DNA of 64,000 bases from Calothrix parasitica NIES-267. Lineage in GTDB: Bacteria > Cyanobacteriota > Cyanobacteriia > Cyanobacteriales > Nostocaceae. Under the pieces are notes generated by a model. That model ran no database searches, was not told where the DNA came from, and was given only the letters and a program-made list of their open reading frames with translations. This document shows, piece by piece, positions 9,859 to 18,924 of this stretch. The stretch is from positions 5,546,901-5,610,900 of the forward strand of contig NZ_AP018227.1 of assembly GCF_002368095.1 (NCBI RefSeq). The letters run 5' to 3'. How positions within the stretch are numbered: position 1 is the first letter of the stretch; the number at the start of each line of letters is the position of its first letter. A program made the position numbers and the translations under genes.

Positions 9859-10770
9859 ATGCAGAAGGCAACCATCGAAATCTTCGGCGTTCCCCACGCA
9901 TACGAGCTAACGGGTTCCAAAACAACAGAATACACTTTAGTATTTATCCACGGTTGGTTAAACAGTCGTGGATACTGGAAACCCGCCATTAAGCGTTTAG
10001 AGACAGATATGAGGTGCCTATCATATGACTTAAGAGGTTTTGGGGAATCTCAGCCTAAAGAAAAAACAGATGCAGCGCGGAGTAACACTTCCCCAGATTT
10101 AACTGTGACGGGGCGCAGAATTTCCAATAATCCCTTTGATTCTTTTTACACCCCAGCCGCTTACGTAGAAGATTTAGTGGCACTATTACGACAATTAAAT
10201 ATAGATAATGTTTGGTTAATTGGTCATTCTCTTGGTGGCACCATCGCCTTATGGGCAGCAGCCAAAATGCCTCAAGAAGTGAAGGGAGTAATCTGTATTA
10301 ACTCCGGTGGTGGCATTTATCTTAAAGAAGCCTTTGAAAAATTTCGTAACGCAGGACAGCGTTTTTTACAATTTCGTCCCAAATGGCTATCTCAAGTACC
10401 TTTAATTGACCTGCTCTTTGCGAGAAATTCTGTAGCGCGTCCCTTAGAACCTCATTGGGCACGTCAACGAATTATTGATTTTTTAGTAGCCGACCCTCAA
10501 GCTGCTTTAGGAGCCTTACTAGACTCTACAACAGAAGAAGAAATAAATTATTTACCCCAATTAGTATCTCAAATTCAGCAACCAGTATATTTTGTAGCGG
10601 GCGCTGAAGATAAAGTCATGGAACCAAAGTACGTGCGTCACTTAGCTAGTTTTCATCCCTCGTTTCAACAAAGCGGCGACAACGTGATTGAAATCCCCAA
10701 CTGCGGACACTTAGCAATGTTAGAACAGCCAGATGCAGTAGCCAATCATATTCGCTCTATTATCAAATGA
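9859..10770 (+). CDS. Alpha/beta hydrolase fold protein
   Basis: 303 residues from ATG 9859 (an upstream in-frame TTG is disregarded). The fold signatures are VFIHGWLNSRGYW (oxyanion-hole HGW), DLRGFGES, the nucleophile elbow LIGHSLGGTIALW, an acid in GAEDKVMEP and the catalytic His in NCGHLAMLEQPDAV. It is therefore probably an active serine hydrolase of the epoxide-hydrolase/haloperoxidase-like group; the substrate is unknown. The stop lies right at the beginning of a very large STRR array, so no normal terminator is visible. Confidence 0.85.
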   Translation: MQKATIEIFGVPHAYELTGSKTTEYTLVFIHGWLNSRGYWKPAIKRLETDMRCLSYDLRGFGESQPKEKTDAARSNTSPDLTVTGRRISNNPFDSFYTPAAYVEDLVALLRQLNIDNVWLIGHSLGGTIALWAAAKMPQEVKGVICINSGGGIYLKEAFEKFRNAGQRFLQFRPKWLSQVPLIDLLFARNSVARPLEPHWARQRIIDFLVADPQAALGALLDSTTEEEINYLPQLVSQIQQPVYFVAGAEDKVMEPKYVRHLASFHPSFQQSGDNVIEIPNCGHLAMLEQPDAVANHIRSIIK

Positions 10771-10771
10771 G

Positions 10772-10948
10772 AATTGGTAATTGGTAATTGGGCATTGGTA
10801 ATTGGTAATTGGGCATTGGTAATTGGTAATTGGTAATTGGTAATTGGTAATTGGTAATTGGTAATTGGTAATTGGTAATTGGGCATTGGTAATTGGTAAT
10901 TGGGCATTGGCAATTGGTAATTGGGCATTGGTAATTGGTAATTGGGCA
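10772..10948. repeat. Heptanucleotide STRR array (ATTGGTA)n with ATTGGGC variants
   Basis: Roughly 25 heptamers alternating ATTGGTA and ATTGGGC/ATTGGCA follow directly on the hydrolase stop. Because seven is not a multiple of three, the array stays open in several frames on both strands and creates false coding frames full of QLPITN or VIGNWA repeats. Confidence 0.93.
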
Positions 10949-10960
10949 AACAATTATTCT

Positions 10961-11076
10961 TACTCATTACTCATTACTCATTACTCATTACTCATTACTC
11001 ATTACTCATTACTCATTACTCATTACTCATTACTCATTACTCATTACTCATTACTCATTACTCATTACTCATTACT
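10961..11076. repeat. Heptanucleotide STRR array (TTACTCA)n
   Basis: About sixteen perfect copies of TACTCAT, a different unit from the adjacent ATTGGTA array. The pair fills the space between the convergent hydrolase and tsaD genes. Confidence 0.93.
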
Positions 11077-11114
11077 CTCAATCCAAAATCCAAAATTAAA
11101 TAACTCCTAACTGT

Positions 11115-12155
11115 TCACTGATACAATTCCATCACTCGATTCAACCCCAGCCTTGATTCAACACCAATGTTTAAGGAAGAAGTATGTCCTCGATTGAGAT
11201 GCTCCGCAGCACAACAACCTATCATGGCAGCGTTATCGGTACAGAATTTTAAAGAAGGAAATAGTACTCGTAGATTATGAGTTTGTGCTGCTGCTTCTAA
11301 TTGCTTTCTCAAGGCACTATTTGCCGCGACTCCACCACCAACAGTAATAGTATCTAAACCATAATCTAAGGCACATTTTATAGCTCTTTTGGTCAGCGCT
11401 TTGGCTACGGTATTTTGAAAGCTGGCTGCAACATCTGCCACGGGTACTACACAATCGTCTTTCTCTAGCTGCTGTACTAACCGTAAAACTGCTGTCTTTA
11501 ACCCGCTAAAACTCGCATCATAGGGGTGAAAACCACCATTCGGTAACGAGACTCTTCCTTCTGGCAATTTAAAAGCGGTAGCATTTCCTTCCTGGGCTAG
11601 CTGGTCAATTATTGGGCCACCCGGATATCCGAGCTTTAATAACCGAGCTACTTTATCAAATGCTTCACCTGCTGCGTCATCGCGAGTGGTACCCAAACTT
11701 TCGTAGATTCCGCAATCTTTAACGTGAATTAAACTTGTATGTCCTCCTGAAACCAATAAACTTAAAAATGGAGTCTTAAGAGTTGGTTCGGTTAAATAAT
11801 TCGCATAAATATGACCTTCGAGGTGATGGACTCCTAAAAATGGCAACGAATGTACCATACAAAGAGTTTTCGCCGCAGTTAATCCTACTAGCAATGCCCC
11901 TACCAATCCAGGGGCACAAGTAGCAGCTACACCATCAATGTCGCTCCAGTATAACTGTGCTTGTTCTAAAGCCAGGGCTACACTTTCGTTTATCGTTTCT
12001 AGGTGCATGCGAGAAGCAACTTCTGGTACTACCCCACCATAATTTTTATGTACTGAAATTTGGGAAGCAACAATGTTACTACAAACTTGACGATTGTTAA
12101 CAATTGCTACCGCAGTTTCATCGCAGCTAGTTTCTATAGCTAAAACAGTTGCCAT
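11115..12155 (-). CDS. tsaD: tRNA N6-adenosine threonylcarbamoyltransferase
   Basis: 346 residues. TsaD (formerly Gcp/YgjD/Kae1) transfers the threonylcarbamoyl group, made by TsaC, onto A37 of tRNAs. Motifs: LAIETSCDETAVAIV at the N-terminus, the metal-binding HLEGH at 111-115, LLVSGGHTSLIHV, and GGGVAANSALRKQLE near residue 270. The start ATG gives MATVLAIETS. The TGA stop lies at the edge of a CAGTGAACAGTTAGGAG repeat word. Together with tsaC at 4364 the window holds two of the t6A pathway genes; tsaB and tsaE are not seen here. Confidence 0.96.
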   Translation of the reverse strand: MATVLAIETSCDETAVAIVNNRQVCSNIVASQISVHKNYGGVVPEVASRMHLETINESVALALEQAQLYWSDIDGVAATCAPGLVGALLVGLTAAKTLCMVHSLPFLGVHHLEGHIYANYLTEPTLKTPFLSLLVSGGHTSLIHVKDCGIYESLGTTRDDAAGEAFDKVARLLKLGYPGGPIIDQLAQEGNATAFKLPEGRVSLPNGGFHPYDASFSGLKTAVLRLVQQLEKDDCVVPVADVAASFQNTVAKALTKRAIKCALDYGLDTITVGGGVAANSALRKQLEAAAQTHNLRVLFPSLKFCTDNAAMIGCCAAEHLNRGHTSSLNIGVESRLGLNRVMELYQ

Positions 12156-12276
12156 TTATCCTTGGTTGGTTATTTGAATAAAAATTTTGATGTAGAAGCT
12201 TTAACTTTTATTTACTTCAACTTTACTCAGTTTACGTATCAAGAGTATGATCGCTTCTTAGTTAGACAAATTTAAA

Positions 12277-12305
12277 TTTGTACAAGCCGCTTCGTTTTGT
12301 ACAAA
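12277..12305 (+). promoter_or_regulatory. Two TTTGTACAA palindromes 19 bases apart upstream of psaF
   Basis: TTTGTACAA at 12277-12285 and TTTGTACAAA at 12296-12305 lie 35-63 bases before the psaF ATG. Two near-identical palindromes spaced about two helical turns apart suggest a cooperative operator or a duplicated promoter element. No known consensus was matched exactly. Confidence 0.35.
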
Positions 12306-12339
12306 AAATTTTTGTTTCGTAATAAAAGGAAACAATTTC

Positions 12340-12834
12340 ATGCGACGCTTGTTTGCTCTAATTTTAGCTGTTTGTTTGGCGTTTAATTTCGCCCCACCAG
12401 CTTTTTCCCTCGGTGCTGATTTAGTGCCATGCAGCGAATCTGCTGCCTTTCAACAACGTGCTGCGGCCGCCCGCAACACTACTCCAGACCCCAAATCCGG
12501 AGAAAAACGTTTCGCACGTTATTCTCAAGCCCTATGCGGCCCAGAGGGTTTACCTCATTTGATTGTAGATGGTCGTTTAAGCCGTGCTGGTGACTTTCTA
12601 ATTCCTAGCATTCTGTTTCTGTACATGGCTGGCTGGATTGGTTGGGTAGGACGTGCTTACCTCATAGCCGTTAGAGGAGAAAAAGATGCTGAAATGAAGG
12701 AATTAATTATCGATGTACCCACAGCATTACCGTTAATGCTTTCTGGGTTTGCTTGGCCCGCAGCAGCAGTCAAAGAATTGCTTTCGGGTGAATTGACCGC
12801 AAAAGATGAAGAAATTCCAATTTCTCCGCGCTAG
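12340..12834 (+). CDS. psaF: Photosystem I reaction centre subunit III
   Basis: 164 residues. PsaF is a PSI subunit exposed on the lumen side, where it helps dock plastocyanin or cytochrome c6, and is anchored by a helix. The N-terminal signal ([20 protein letters not shown]) ends around AFS, the luminal part carries [14 protein letters not shown] and [15 protein letters not shown] with two conserved Cys, and the helix is near [25 protein letters not shown] lies just upstream of the ATG. It leads the cluster psaF-psaJ-psaL. Confidence 0.97.
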   Translation: MRRLFALILAVCLAFNFAPPAFSLGADLVPCSESAAFQQRAAAARNTTPDPKSGEKRFARYSQALCGPEGLPHLIVDGRLSRAGDFLIPSILFLYMAGWIGWVGRAYLIAVRGEKDAEMKELIIDVPTALPLMLSGFAWPAAAVKELLSGELTAKDEEIPISPR

Positions 12835-13043
12835 TAGCAATTGTTAGTTAGGAAAATATTTAATAGCAATTCTGGCTATAAGAAGACAAGCTAATAATTG
12901 ATTATTGTTAGTTAGCTAATTGGCTAATTATAGAGTTGATTTATTAGCTGTCTTTGAAATTATTCTTCCTAAGTTTACAGATGCTTAAATCTACTCATCT
13001 AAAATCGATTAACCAGCTTTTTACTATTTGGGAGTAATGATTC

Positions 13044-13178
13044 ATGCAGCAAAGTAGTTTTTTGAAATATCTTTCCCTAGCACCAGTTTTACTGTTCGCG
13101 ATACTGATATTTACTGCAGTTTTGTTGATTGGATTCAACTACATTTTTCCCGACCTATTGTTCCATCCACTACCGTAG
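13044..13178 (+). CDS. psaJ: Photosystem I reaction centre subunit IX
   Basis: 44 residues, found by direct reading. PsaJ is a single-helix hydrophobic PSI subunit next to PsaF. The protein begins MQQSSFLKYLSLAPVLLFAI, has one transmembrane helix through ILIFTAVLLIGFNYIF, and ends FPDLLFHPLP, all typical of PsaJ. GGGAGTAATGA precedes the ATG as a ribosome-binding site. It sits 209 bases after psaF. Confidence 0.96.
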   Translation: MQQSSFLKYLSLAPVLLFAILIFTAVLLIGFNYIFPDLLFHPLP

Positions 13179-13271
13179 GGTTGGTATACAAGATAGTTTT
13201 TTAGAGTTAGAAGTTATTTAATAACTAATAACTCTGAATAAACCCCTATTTTTGCGGGAAAAATTTGTGAT

Positions 13272-13310
13272 AAAACTCGCTTTCACCTTCAGCAGGTAAG
13301 AGCGAGTTTT
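13272..13310 (+). terminator. Terminator after psaJ
   Basis: AAAACTCGCT pairs with AGCGAGTTTT around an inner CACCT/AGGT stem, followed by ATATTTATATTTTTTATT. This would end psaFJ transcripts or attenuate readthrough into psaL. Confidence 0.75.
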
Positions 13311-13464
13311 ATATTTATATTTTTTATTATTATTTTTGATAATTCATTAATTTAATTGTTAATTTAATTATTAATTTTTCTAAAAAACACTGTTAAAAAT
13401 CTCCTCCAGATACAATTATTAATATGGAGAAAAATATTCACTTATTGAGAGGTAAGAATAAAAT

Positions 13465-13992
13465 ATGTCGAATATGGCTCAAAAGGCAGATTCATCAAAA
13501 AGCAATTCTAGCGACCCTAGAAATCAGGAAGTAGTTTTTGCTGCACAAGGAAACCCACAGTTAGGCAATCTAGAAACGCCAATTAATTCTTCTGGTCTAA
13601 CTAAATGGTTTATTAGAAACTTACCAGCTTATCGTGCTGATTTAACTCCTTTCAGACGAGGATTAGAAGTTGGTATGGCTCACGGTTACTTGCTATTTGG
13701 CCCATTTGCTAAATTGGGACCACTGCGTAATGCTCCTAGTGGTAACTTAGCTGGTTTGCTTTCCACAATTGGCTTGGTGGTGATTCTCACTGCTTGTTTA
13801 TCTATGTACGCTAATAGCAATCCATATAAACCAGTTGCTACTGTTACCGTTCCCAATCCCCCTAGTGCTTTTAACACCACCGAAGGTTGGAATAACTTTG
13901 CTAGTGCTTTTCTAATTGGTGGTATTGGTGGTGGGGTAACAGCCTACTTTTTAACCAGCAATCTAACATTTATCCAAGGTTTATTTGGTTGA
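13465..13992 (+). CDS. psaL: Photosystem I reaction centre subunit XI
   Basis: 175 residues. PsaL links PSI monomers into trimers or, in many heterocystous cyanobacteria, tetramers. The N-terminal stroma-exposed part has NPQLGNLETPINSS, then PAYRADLTPFRRGLEVGMAH with the conserved RGLEVGMAHGY segment, followed by two to three transmembrane helices and the Gly-rich FLIGGIGGGVTAYFL. An in-frame ATG at 13474 is an alternative start. The location behind psaF-psaJ, rather than psaI-psaL, is the arrangement I associate with Nostocales. Confidence 0.96.
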   Translation: MSNMAQKADSSKSNSSDPRNQEVVFAAQGNPQLGNLETPINSSGLTKWFIRNLPAYRADLTPFRRGLEVGMAHGYLLFGPFAKLGPLRNAPSGNLAGLLSTIGLVVILTACLSMYANSNPYKPVATVTVPNPPSAFNTTEGWNNFASAFLIGGIGGGVTAYFLTSNLTFIQGLFG

Positions 13993-14046
13993 TATTGGGT
14001 TACAGAATAGCCTGGTTTAACTCTAGGTGTCACTGAGAATAAAGAC

Positions 14047-14093
14047 AAAAGGACACAAACAAAGACTAATGGGGTCTTAGTTCGTGTCCTTTA
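14047..14093 (+). terminator. Terminator after psaL
   Basis: AAAGGACAC pairs with GTGTCCTTT and an inner AGAC...GTCT stem extends the hairpin. It lies between the convergent psaL and gmk genes and could act on both strands. Confidence 0.65.
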
Positions 14094-14133
14094 CTTGTAC
14101 TTTAGAAGGTGATAAGCGCGTCGAAGCGATTCA

Positions 14134-14769
14134 TTAAAATAATTCCTTACCCGAAAACATTGCCACTTCAATGTCATGAATAGCGGTTTCTAAGTCATCA
14201 TTCACAATTTGAAGGTCAAATTCAGAAGCAGAATCAATTTCTTCCTTGGCACGCTTTAGACGACGCGATATTGCATCTTCAGAATCTTTCTTTCTACCGC
14301 GTATCCGTTTTTCTAGTTCATTAAAAGTGGGTGGAAGTATAAAAATACTCAACAGTTCGGGAAATGTCGCACGGATTTGTCGTGCCCCTTCCAACTCAAT
14401 TTCAAGTAACACCGACTTCCCAGACTTCATTAAGTCAATTACTGGCTTGCGAGAAGTACCGTATAAATTACCGGCAAATTCCGCCCATTCCAAAAATTCA
14501 CCTTTCTCAATCAACCGCTGGAATTTATCACGGCTAATAAAATAGTAGTCTTTGCCGTCCACTTCCCCCGGACGAGGAGGACGGGTAGTGGCAGATATCG
14601 AGTAATTGAGTTCGGGATGACGCGAAAGAAGTAATCGCATTAAAGTGCCTTTTCCGACACCACTAGGGCCTGTTAAAACAATGAGTTTCCCCGGAGACAG
14701 TAATTTTGTAGTAGTAGCACCACTCTTAGTCGATAACACTTGCATCATCCGCTTTCCCTGTGAATCCAT
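14134..14769 (-). CDS. gmk: Guanylate kinase
   Basis: 211 residues. Converts GMP to GDP with ATP, recycling nucleotides including those from cyclic-GMP-type signals. The P-loop is GPSGVGKGT (34-42), followed by [19 protein letters not shown] (GMP-binding) and the lid region [17 protein letters not shown]. In-frame ATGs at 14748 and 14745 are alternative starts that would remove a short N-terminal extension. It lies 266 bases downstream of the RemA-like gene on the same strand, a neighbour pair seen in many bacteria. Confidence 0.95.
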   Translation of the reverse strand: MDSQGKRMMQVLSTKSGATTTKLLSPGKLIVLTGPSGVGKGTLMRLLLSRHPELNYSISATTRPPRPGEVDGKDYYFISRDKFQRLIEKGEFLEWAEFAGNLYGTSRKPVIDLMKSGKSVLLEIELEGARQIRATFPELLSIFILPPTFNELEKRIRGRKKDSEDAISRRLKRAKEEIDSASEFDLQIVNDDLETAIHDIEVAMFSGKELF

Positions 14770-14919
14770 TTATATACATTATTCATTAGTCAGTAGTCAT
14801 TTGTTGGTTTGCCAAACGACTATTGGCTAACGGGGCTTGTAACATGAACGACTTTTCAATCGCTTAATTCACATGTTACAGAAAAATGTATACATTCTTC
14901 TCGTTAGAGATATGAACTT

Positions 14920-14947
14920 CCCTTGCGGGTGCAGTATTCTGCAAGGG
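14920..14947. repeat. Hairpin between remA and gmk
   Basis: CCCTTGC pairs with GCAAGGG, with GCAG/CTGC inside. There is no T-run on either side, so a terminator is not claimed; it may be an mRNA processing or stability element in the remA-gmk transcript. Confidence 0.35.
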
Positions 14948-15035
14948 GAGGCTTAGTTATTCCAGCGATAAGGAACACAACGAAATTGTTTTGAAGCCTA
15001 CCCCTATAAATAATCAATTTTTACTTACACCCCTT

Positions 15036-15302
15036 TTAATTATCTACAACATGATGCTCGCGGGAAATAACGAAACGATTTGCTACCGTTTCCGGCTGGA
15101 TAGCCGAAAGAATAACGTGACTCGAATCAGTAATAATTACAGCCCTTGTCCGACGACCGTAAGTTGCATCAATCAGCTGACCTCTATCTCGCGCATCGGT
15201 AATGATTCGCTTGATTGGGGCTGATTCTGGACTGACAATTGCAACTACTCGGTTGGCAGAAACAATATTGCCGAAACCGATGTTGATTAACTGAATGTCC
15301 AT
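15036..15302 (-). CDS. RemA/DUF370-family regulatory protein
   Basis: 88 residues, full length for the family. In Bacillus, RemA (YlzA) is a small DNA-binding regulator of extracellular matrix genes; the cyanobacterial role is unknown. Recognisable blocks are [40 protein letters not shown] (Arg-rich surface) and [20 protein letters not shown]. The gene lies upstream of gmk in the same direction, as in many Firmicutes and cyanobacteria, supporting the assignment. Confidence 0.9.
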   Translation of the reverse strand: MDIQLINIGFGNIVSANRVVAIVSPESAPIKRIITDARDRGQLIDATYGRRTRAVIITDSSHVILSAIQPETVANRFVISREHHVVDN

Positions 15303-16358
15303 AAGAAAACTGCTATGTAATATGTGTGAGGATTAGACACGATTAATCATGCCCTTAAAAGCAACTATTTCCCATGTTATCTTCAAAAAATAGCACTAAC
15401 AACGCGCTTAGTTAGTAATTGCTTTTGTTTTTATTTACAAACTAGCTTTATTCATAATTTATTGTACTTCCTTGTTTAAAATACTCCTTAAGATATAGAC
15501 AAAAAAACAGTAAAACAAGGTATTATATTTGTCCCTATAAAATTTGAAGTTCAGGTTTTATCTGGTTCTTCATACCCAGTTTCACTACCCCTATTCACTT
15601 TCTACTTCTTAGAGATAGCTGCCTTCATAGATTTGAATGCTTCGATGATGGCAGTTTACGTAAATTAATAATAATGTTTTGTTATTTATAATCTCCACAA
15701 ATGAATATTTAGTTATTTTCAGTAATCAATGTTCCTAATCCTAACAAGAAAAAATTCTTATATATATTTGTTTTAGGTAGAGTATTTCTTTATGATTCGC
15801 TAACTGCTAGGTACGAGTAGCAAGGGATTAATGGATACTAGGAACACCAAAATTGAATGTTATAAATAATTTGCCTATCTCCGATAACAGTTTCTTTAGA
15901 TAGTAAAAGGGTGCTGATTACTGTGTCCTTAAAGTGTTATTTTACAAATTAATCCTTGAGTATCATGTTTTTTGCTTGAGTTCCATCTAAGAGAATAAAT
16001 CCAAAATTATTTATCTCAAAAAAATAACCAACAACAGCAACCTTCAGCCTTGTAATCGATTCTGAGCGGTTTAAGCGGCTAATTAAGCTTGAAATTATAT
16101 TTTTACACTATTATTCAAAATCACCTTAACTTACCGTGAGGTTTCATTTGCTTATCTAGCTCAATACTGAACCGCCATCATAGGCTAATAAGGTAAATGC
16201 TCGGTAAATCAAATACTTTAAATACTGTTTATGTGGTGTAGAAATTCTACCCATAAAAAAATACAGGCTAGAAGCCTGTAGCATCAGATTTTCATCAATT
16301 TTCAAAACATATTGAAACCGACTAATACAAACAGATATTAGAAATTACAAACATAAAC
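15303..16358. other. Long intergenic region, no gene found
   Basis: About one kilobase of AT-rich sequence between the divergent remA gene and the convergent end of the transglutaminase-like gene. Besides a possible imperfect hairpin at 15619-15654 (CTGCC...GGCAG) and the terminator at 16256-16282, I see no open frame, RNA gene or repeat array. Confidence 0.5.
16256..16282 (-). terminator. Rho-independent terminator for the transglutaminase-like gene
   Basis: On the minus strand TACAGGCT-TCT-AGCCTGTA is followed by a run of seven T residues. It sits about 80 bases after the stop of the minus-strand gene. Confidence 0.8.
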
Positions 16359-18671
16359 TTAATTTACTGAAGTATTTCTTATCTGCTGCCATTTTTGACG
16401 TAAACTGTTCATATCAGGGGCGTTACCCCCATAACGCCAACCGACATAAGCTTGAGAAATCTCTTCTATCACTTCAGCGGTTTCTGGTGGGTGATGCATA
16501 TTAGAAACCCGAGCATATTCTAAAGGTGTTTGGGCTGGGTGCTTTTGTAAACCTTTTTGGTTAGCCCACTGAAGCATTTGTTGATAAAGTCTTTCCATGG
16601 GCTGCAATTTATTTAGTAATTGCACAGAGCGCCATTTTCGCCATTTATCCCAACCCAACCAGCTGAACAAAGAAATTGCTGTCAATAAAGTTAATCCGCT
16701 TAGTATCCCAAAAATACCTCGGGAGAATAAAGAGATAAACCACGATACAAGTTTTAAAATAGCAGCAAATATTTTTCCAAATACACCGTTGAGAAAACCC
16801 GTGACTGGGGAAGGAAGCCAACCTGCAACCCAATTCCAGAATTGCTTCAAAGCCCGAAAGGTCTGAGTTTCTTCTATTGATGGAGGAATTAAAGGATGAC
16901 CTGGTATGGGGTCGAAAGCAAACCAACCATATTTAGGAAAGTAAACTTCTGTCATCGCGTAAGCATCTGTATTGCGAACTACGTACATCCCTGTAAATGG
17001 ATTAAAATCTCCTGGAGAAAAACCAGCTACTAGCCGCGATGGAATACCGATAGAACGAAGCATTACCGTTAATACGGTAGAAAACTGGTCGGGTATTCCT
17101 CCTTTATTTTTAAATAAGAAAGCTTCAACCAAATCATCATCATCCTTTAATACCGGTATTTCAAAAGGATTTTGCGGTACCGTGTAGTTTTGTTTTAAAT
17201 ATTGAGCTATGTAGAGAGCTTTTTCATAAGGTGATGAAAGATTTTTTTCTGTTTTCCCCACCCTTTGACGGTTATAATCATCAAGAATTTTTTCGGTAAG
17301 CTGTTTAACTTTGTCGTTGATTTCTGAAGGAACCTGTAAGTAATAATTTTGAATATTTTTGGGATACTTACTTCCGGATTTCGCTAACAAAGTGCGATTT
17401 CGGTAGGGAACTTCAGATAATACAGTATAAGTAAGACCTTCCGATAAACCAACCGGCGCTCGCAAACCACCTTCTGTATCCACAGCTATTATTGGTGTCG
17501 GAAAATAAATTTCCTTCGGATATGCCATTGCTGGAATCAAGTTAGGCAATTCCGATACTACGGTATAAGTTTGTACTACTTCTTTGGTTTTACCAATAAT
17601 TAAGGGACGTTCAAGAAAAGTTTGATAAGAAAAAGGCGGACGTTTGAGACGCTTGACTTTATCATTACGAGAAATTTCCCATCCCTTGCCGGTGTAGCGG
17701 TCAAATGCTAAAACTCGCCAGAAACCTTCTGCTTGAGAGCGTACCCGCATCACCACTTTAGGTTTCATTTCTCCGCCTAAAGTCTGGTTAATTTTGGTAT
17801 TGAACCCGTAGTAAAAGCTATCATCAACTTTTTGGCGATCGCCATTTCCCTGATTGGAAGTTCCGTCACTATTGCTACCTTCTTGACCGTTATTATCGCC
17901 AGAGCGTACATAGCCGGGATTTACAATTTTACGTCCGGTAAAATCACCTTTTACGTCAATAGGAGAACTAACAGGAAAAGTCCGCAAGCCGTAACCGGGA
18001 ACCCTCGGCAAAACTGCGAAAATTGCTAATCCGATAGCGACTATGACTGAAAAATTAATAAATAAGAATTTTAAGTTAAAAGCAGAAGTATCTTTGTTTT
18101 GTGATTTTTGTTGTGGTTTTACCTTTAATGGTTCTAAACCCAATCGGGAGCGATAGTCTAATACTAAAGTTGGTAAAGCAATAGCTAAAAATAGCAGCAA
18201 CACTGGAGCAAAAGCTAAAGTTTGACTCAGTGTTGCGGCTACACCCAATAAAATAATTCCGATAACAATTGAATACCCCAAATCCTTTCTTCGGGGCATA
18301 TCAAAGCTATGCAGCACCTGAAGTTGAATCAGTAATTCTGCTAATAACAATCGGGTATCATTCAATTCACCCATTAATCGCCCGAAAAACGCACCCAGTG
18401 CTAATAACATTCCGATAGCGATGCAGAATTTAACCGCTATATTAGGTTGGTGACGACGGTAATAACCCCAAGCACCGCCCACCATACTTAAAGGAACTGC
18501 CCAAAAACTATGGGCTGTCTCTGCGGCTACATCTGTAGCCACAATTCCTATAATTACCAAAGCGCTAACTAGCACCCTTAAAGTAATTGAATCTTCTATT
18601 TCCATCGGCGGCGATGACTGAATTTTTTGCCGCCAGTACCCTATATGTAGACGCCCGCTGAACCTATTCAT
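16359..18671 (-). CDS. Transglutaminase-like (TgpA-type) membrane protein without catalytic Cys/His
   Basis: 770 residues. The N-terminal third holds six or so transmembrane helices (residues 30-220, DUF3488-like), then a large extracytoplasmic region with a transglutaminase-core fold around 480-620, another helix near 665-690 (ILSGLTLLTAISLFSWLGW), and a C-terminal DUF4129-like cytoplasmic tail. The core aligns with GxCxxFA...MLRxxGIPxR, but here reads GIPDQFSTVLTVMLRSIGIP: Pro stands where Cys is expected. The HxW motif reads DAYAMTEVYFP (Tyr for His); the downstream FDP is kept. It is probably a non-catalytic relative, possibly binding cell-wall or protein ligands. The gene is alone on its strand segment. 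Confidence 0.85.
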   Translation of the reverse strand: MNRFSGRLHIGYWRQKIQSSPPMEIEDSITLRVLVSALVIIGIVATDVAAETAHSFWAVPLSMVGGAWGYYRRHQPNIAVKFCIAIGMLLALGAFFGRLMGELNDTRLLLAELLIQLQVLHSFDMPRRKDLGYSIVIGIILLGVAATLSQTLAFAPVLLLFLAIALPTLVLDYRSRLGLEPLKVKPQQKSQNKDTSAFNLKFLFINFSVIVAIGLAIFAVLPRVPGYGLRTFPVSSPIDVKGDFTGRKIVNPGYVRSGDNNGQEGSNSDGTSNQGNGDRQKVDDSFYYGFNTKINQTLGGEMKPKVVMRVRSQAEGFWRVLAFDRYTGKGWEISRNDKVKRLKRPPFSYQTFLERPLIIGKTKEVVQTYTVVSELPNLIPAMAYPKEIYFPTPIIAVDTEGGLRAPVGLSEGLTYTVLSEVPYRNRTLLAKSGSKYPKNIQNYYLQVPSEINDKVKQLTEKILDDYNRQRVGKTEKNLSSPYEKALYIAQYLKQNYTVPQNPFEIPVLKDDDDLVEAFLFKNKGGIPDQFSTVLTVMLRSIGIPSRLVAGFSPGDFNPFTGMYVVRNTDAYAMTEVYFPKYGWFAFDPIPGHPLIPPSIEETQTFRALKQFWNWVAGWLPSPVTGFLNGVFGKIFAAILKLVSWFISLFSRGIFGILSGLTLLTAISLFSWLGWDKWRKWRSVQLLNKLQPMERLYQQMLQWANQKGLQKHPAQTPLEYARVSNMHHPPETAEVIEEISQAYVGWRYGGNAPDMNSLRQKWQQIRNTSVN

Positions 18672-18924
18672 TCAAAAAAAAATCCGTCATTTTAATTACC
18701 CCGCTTTATTGGTTTTTAATTCATACGCACTAAACTGTCAAACAGAAAATCAGTTCCTGACAATTTACGCGTATTGATTAACAACTGCACTAAAAGCTCG
18801 GGGCTATTTATTTGTTAAATAAAGGTTCAGTTTCACTACTACCCCTAAACCTTTCTTTGATTCACCGTTTTTAACAGTCCGACAAAAGTATGTTAGATAC
18901 TAAGCGCTGACAGAAAAAAAACGA

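Noticed and set aside
10720-11110. Open frames on both strands with repeats such as QLPITN and VIGNWA
   Set aside because: They are created by the ATTGGTA and TTACTCA heptamer arrays, which stay open in several frames; no conserved protein features.
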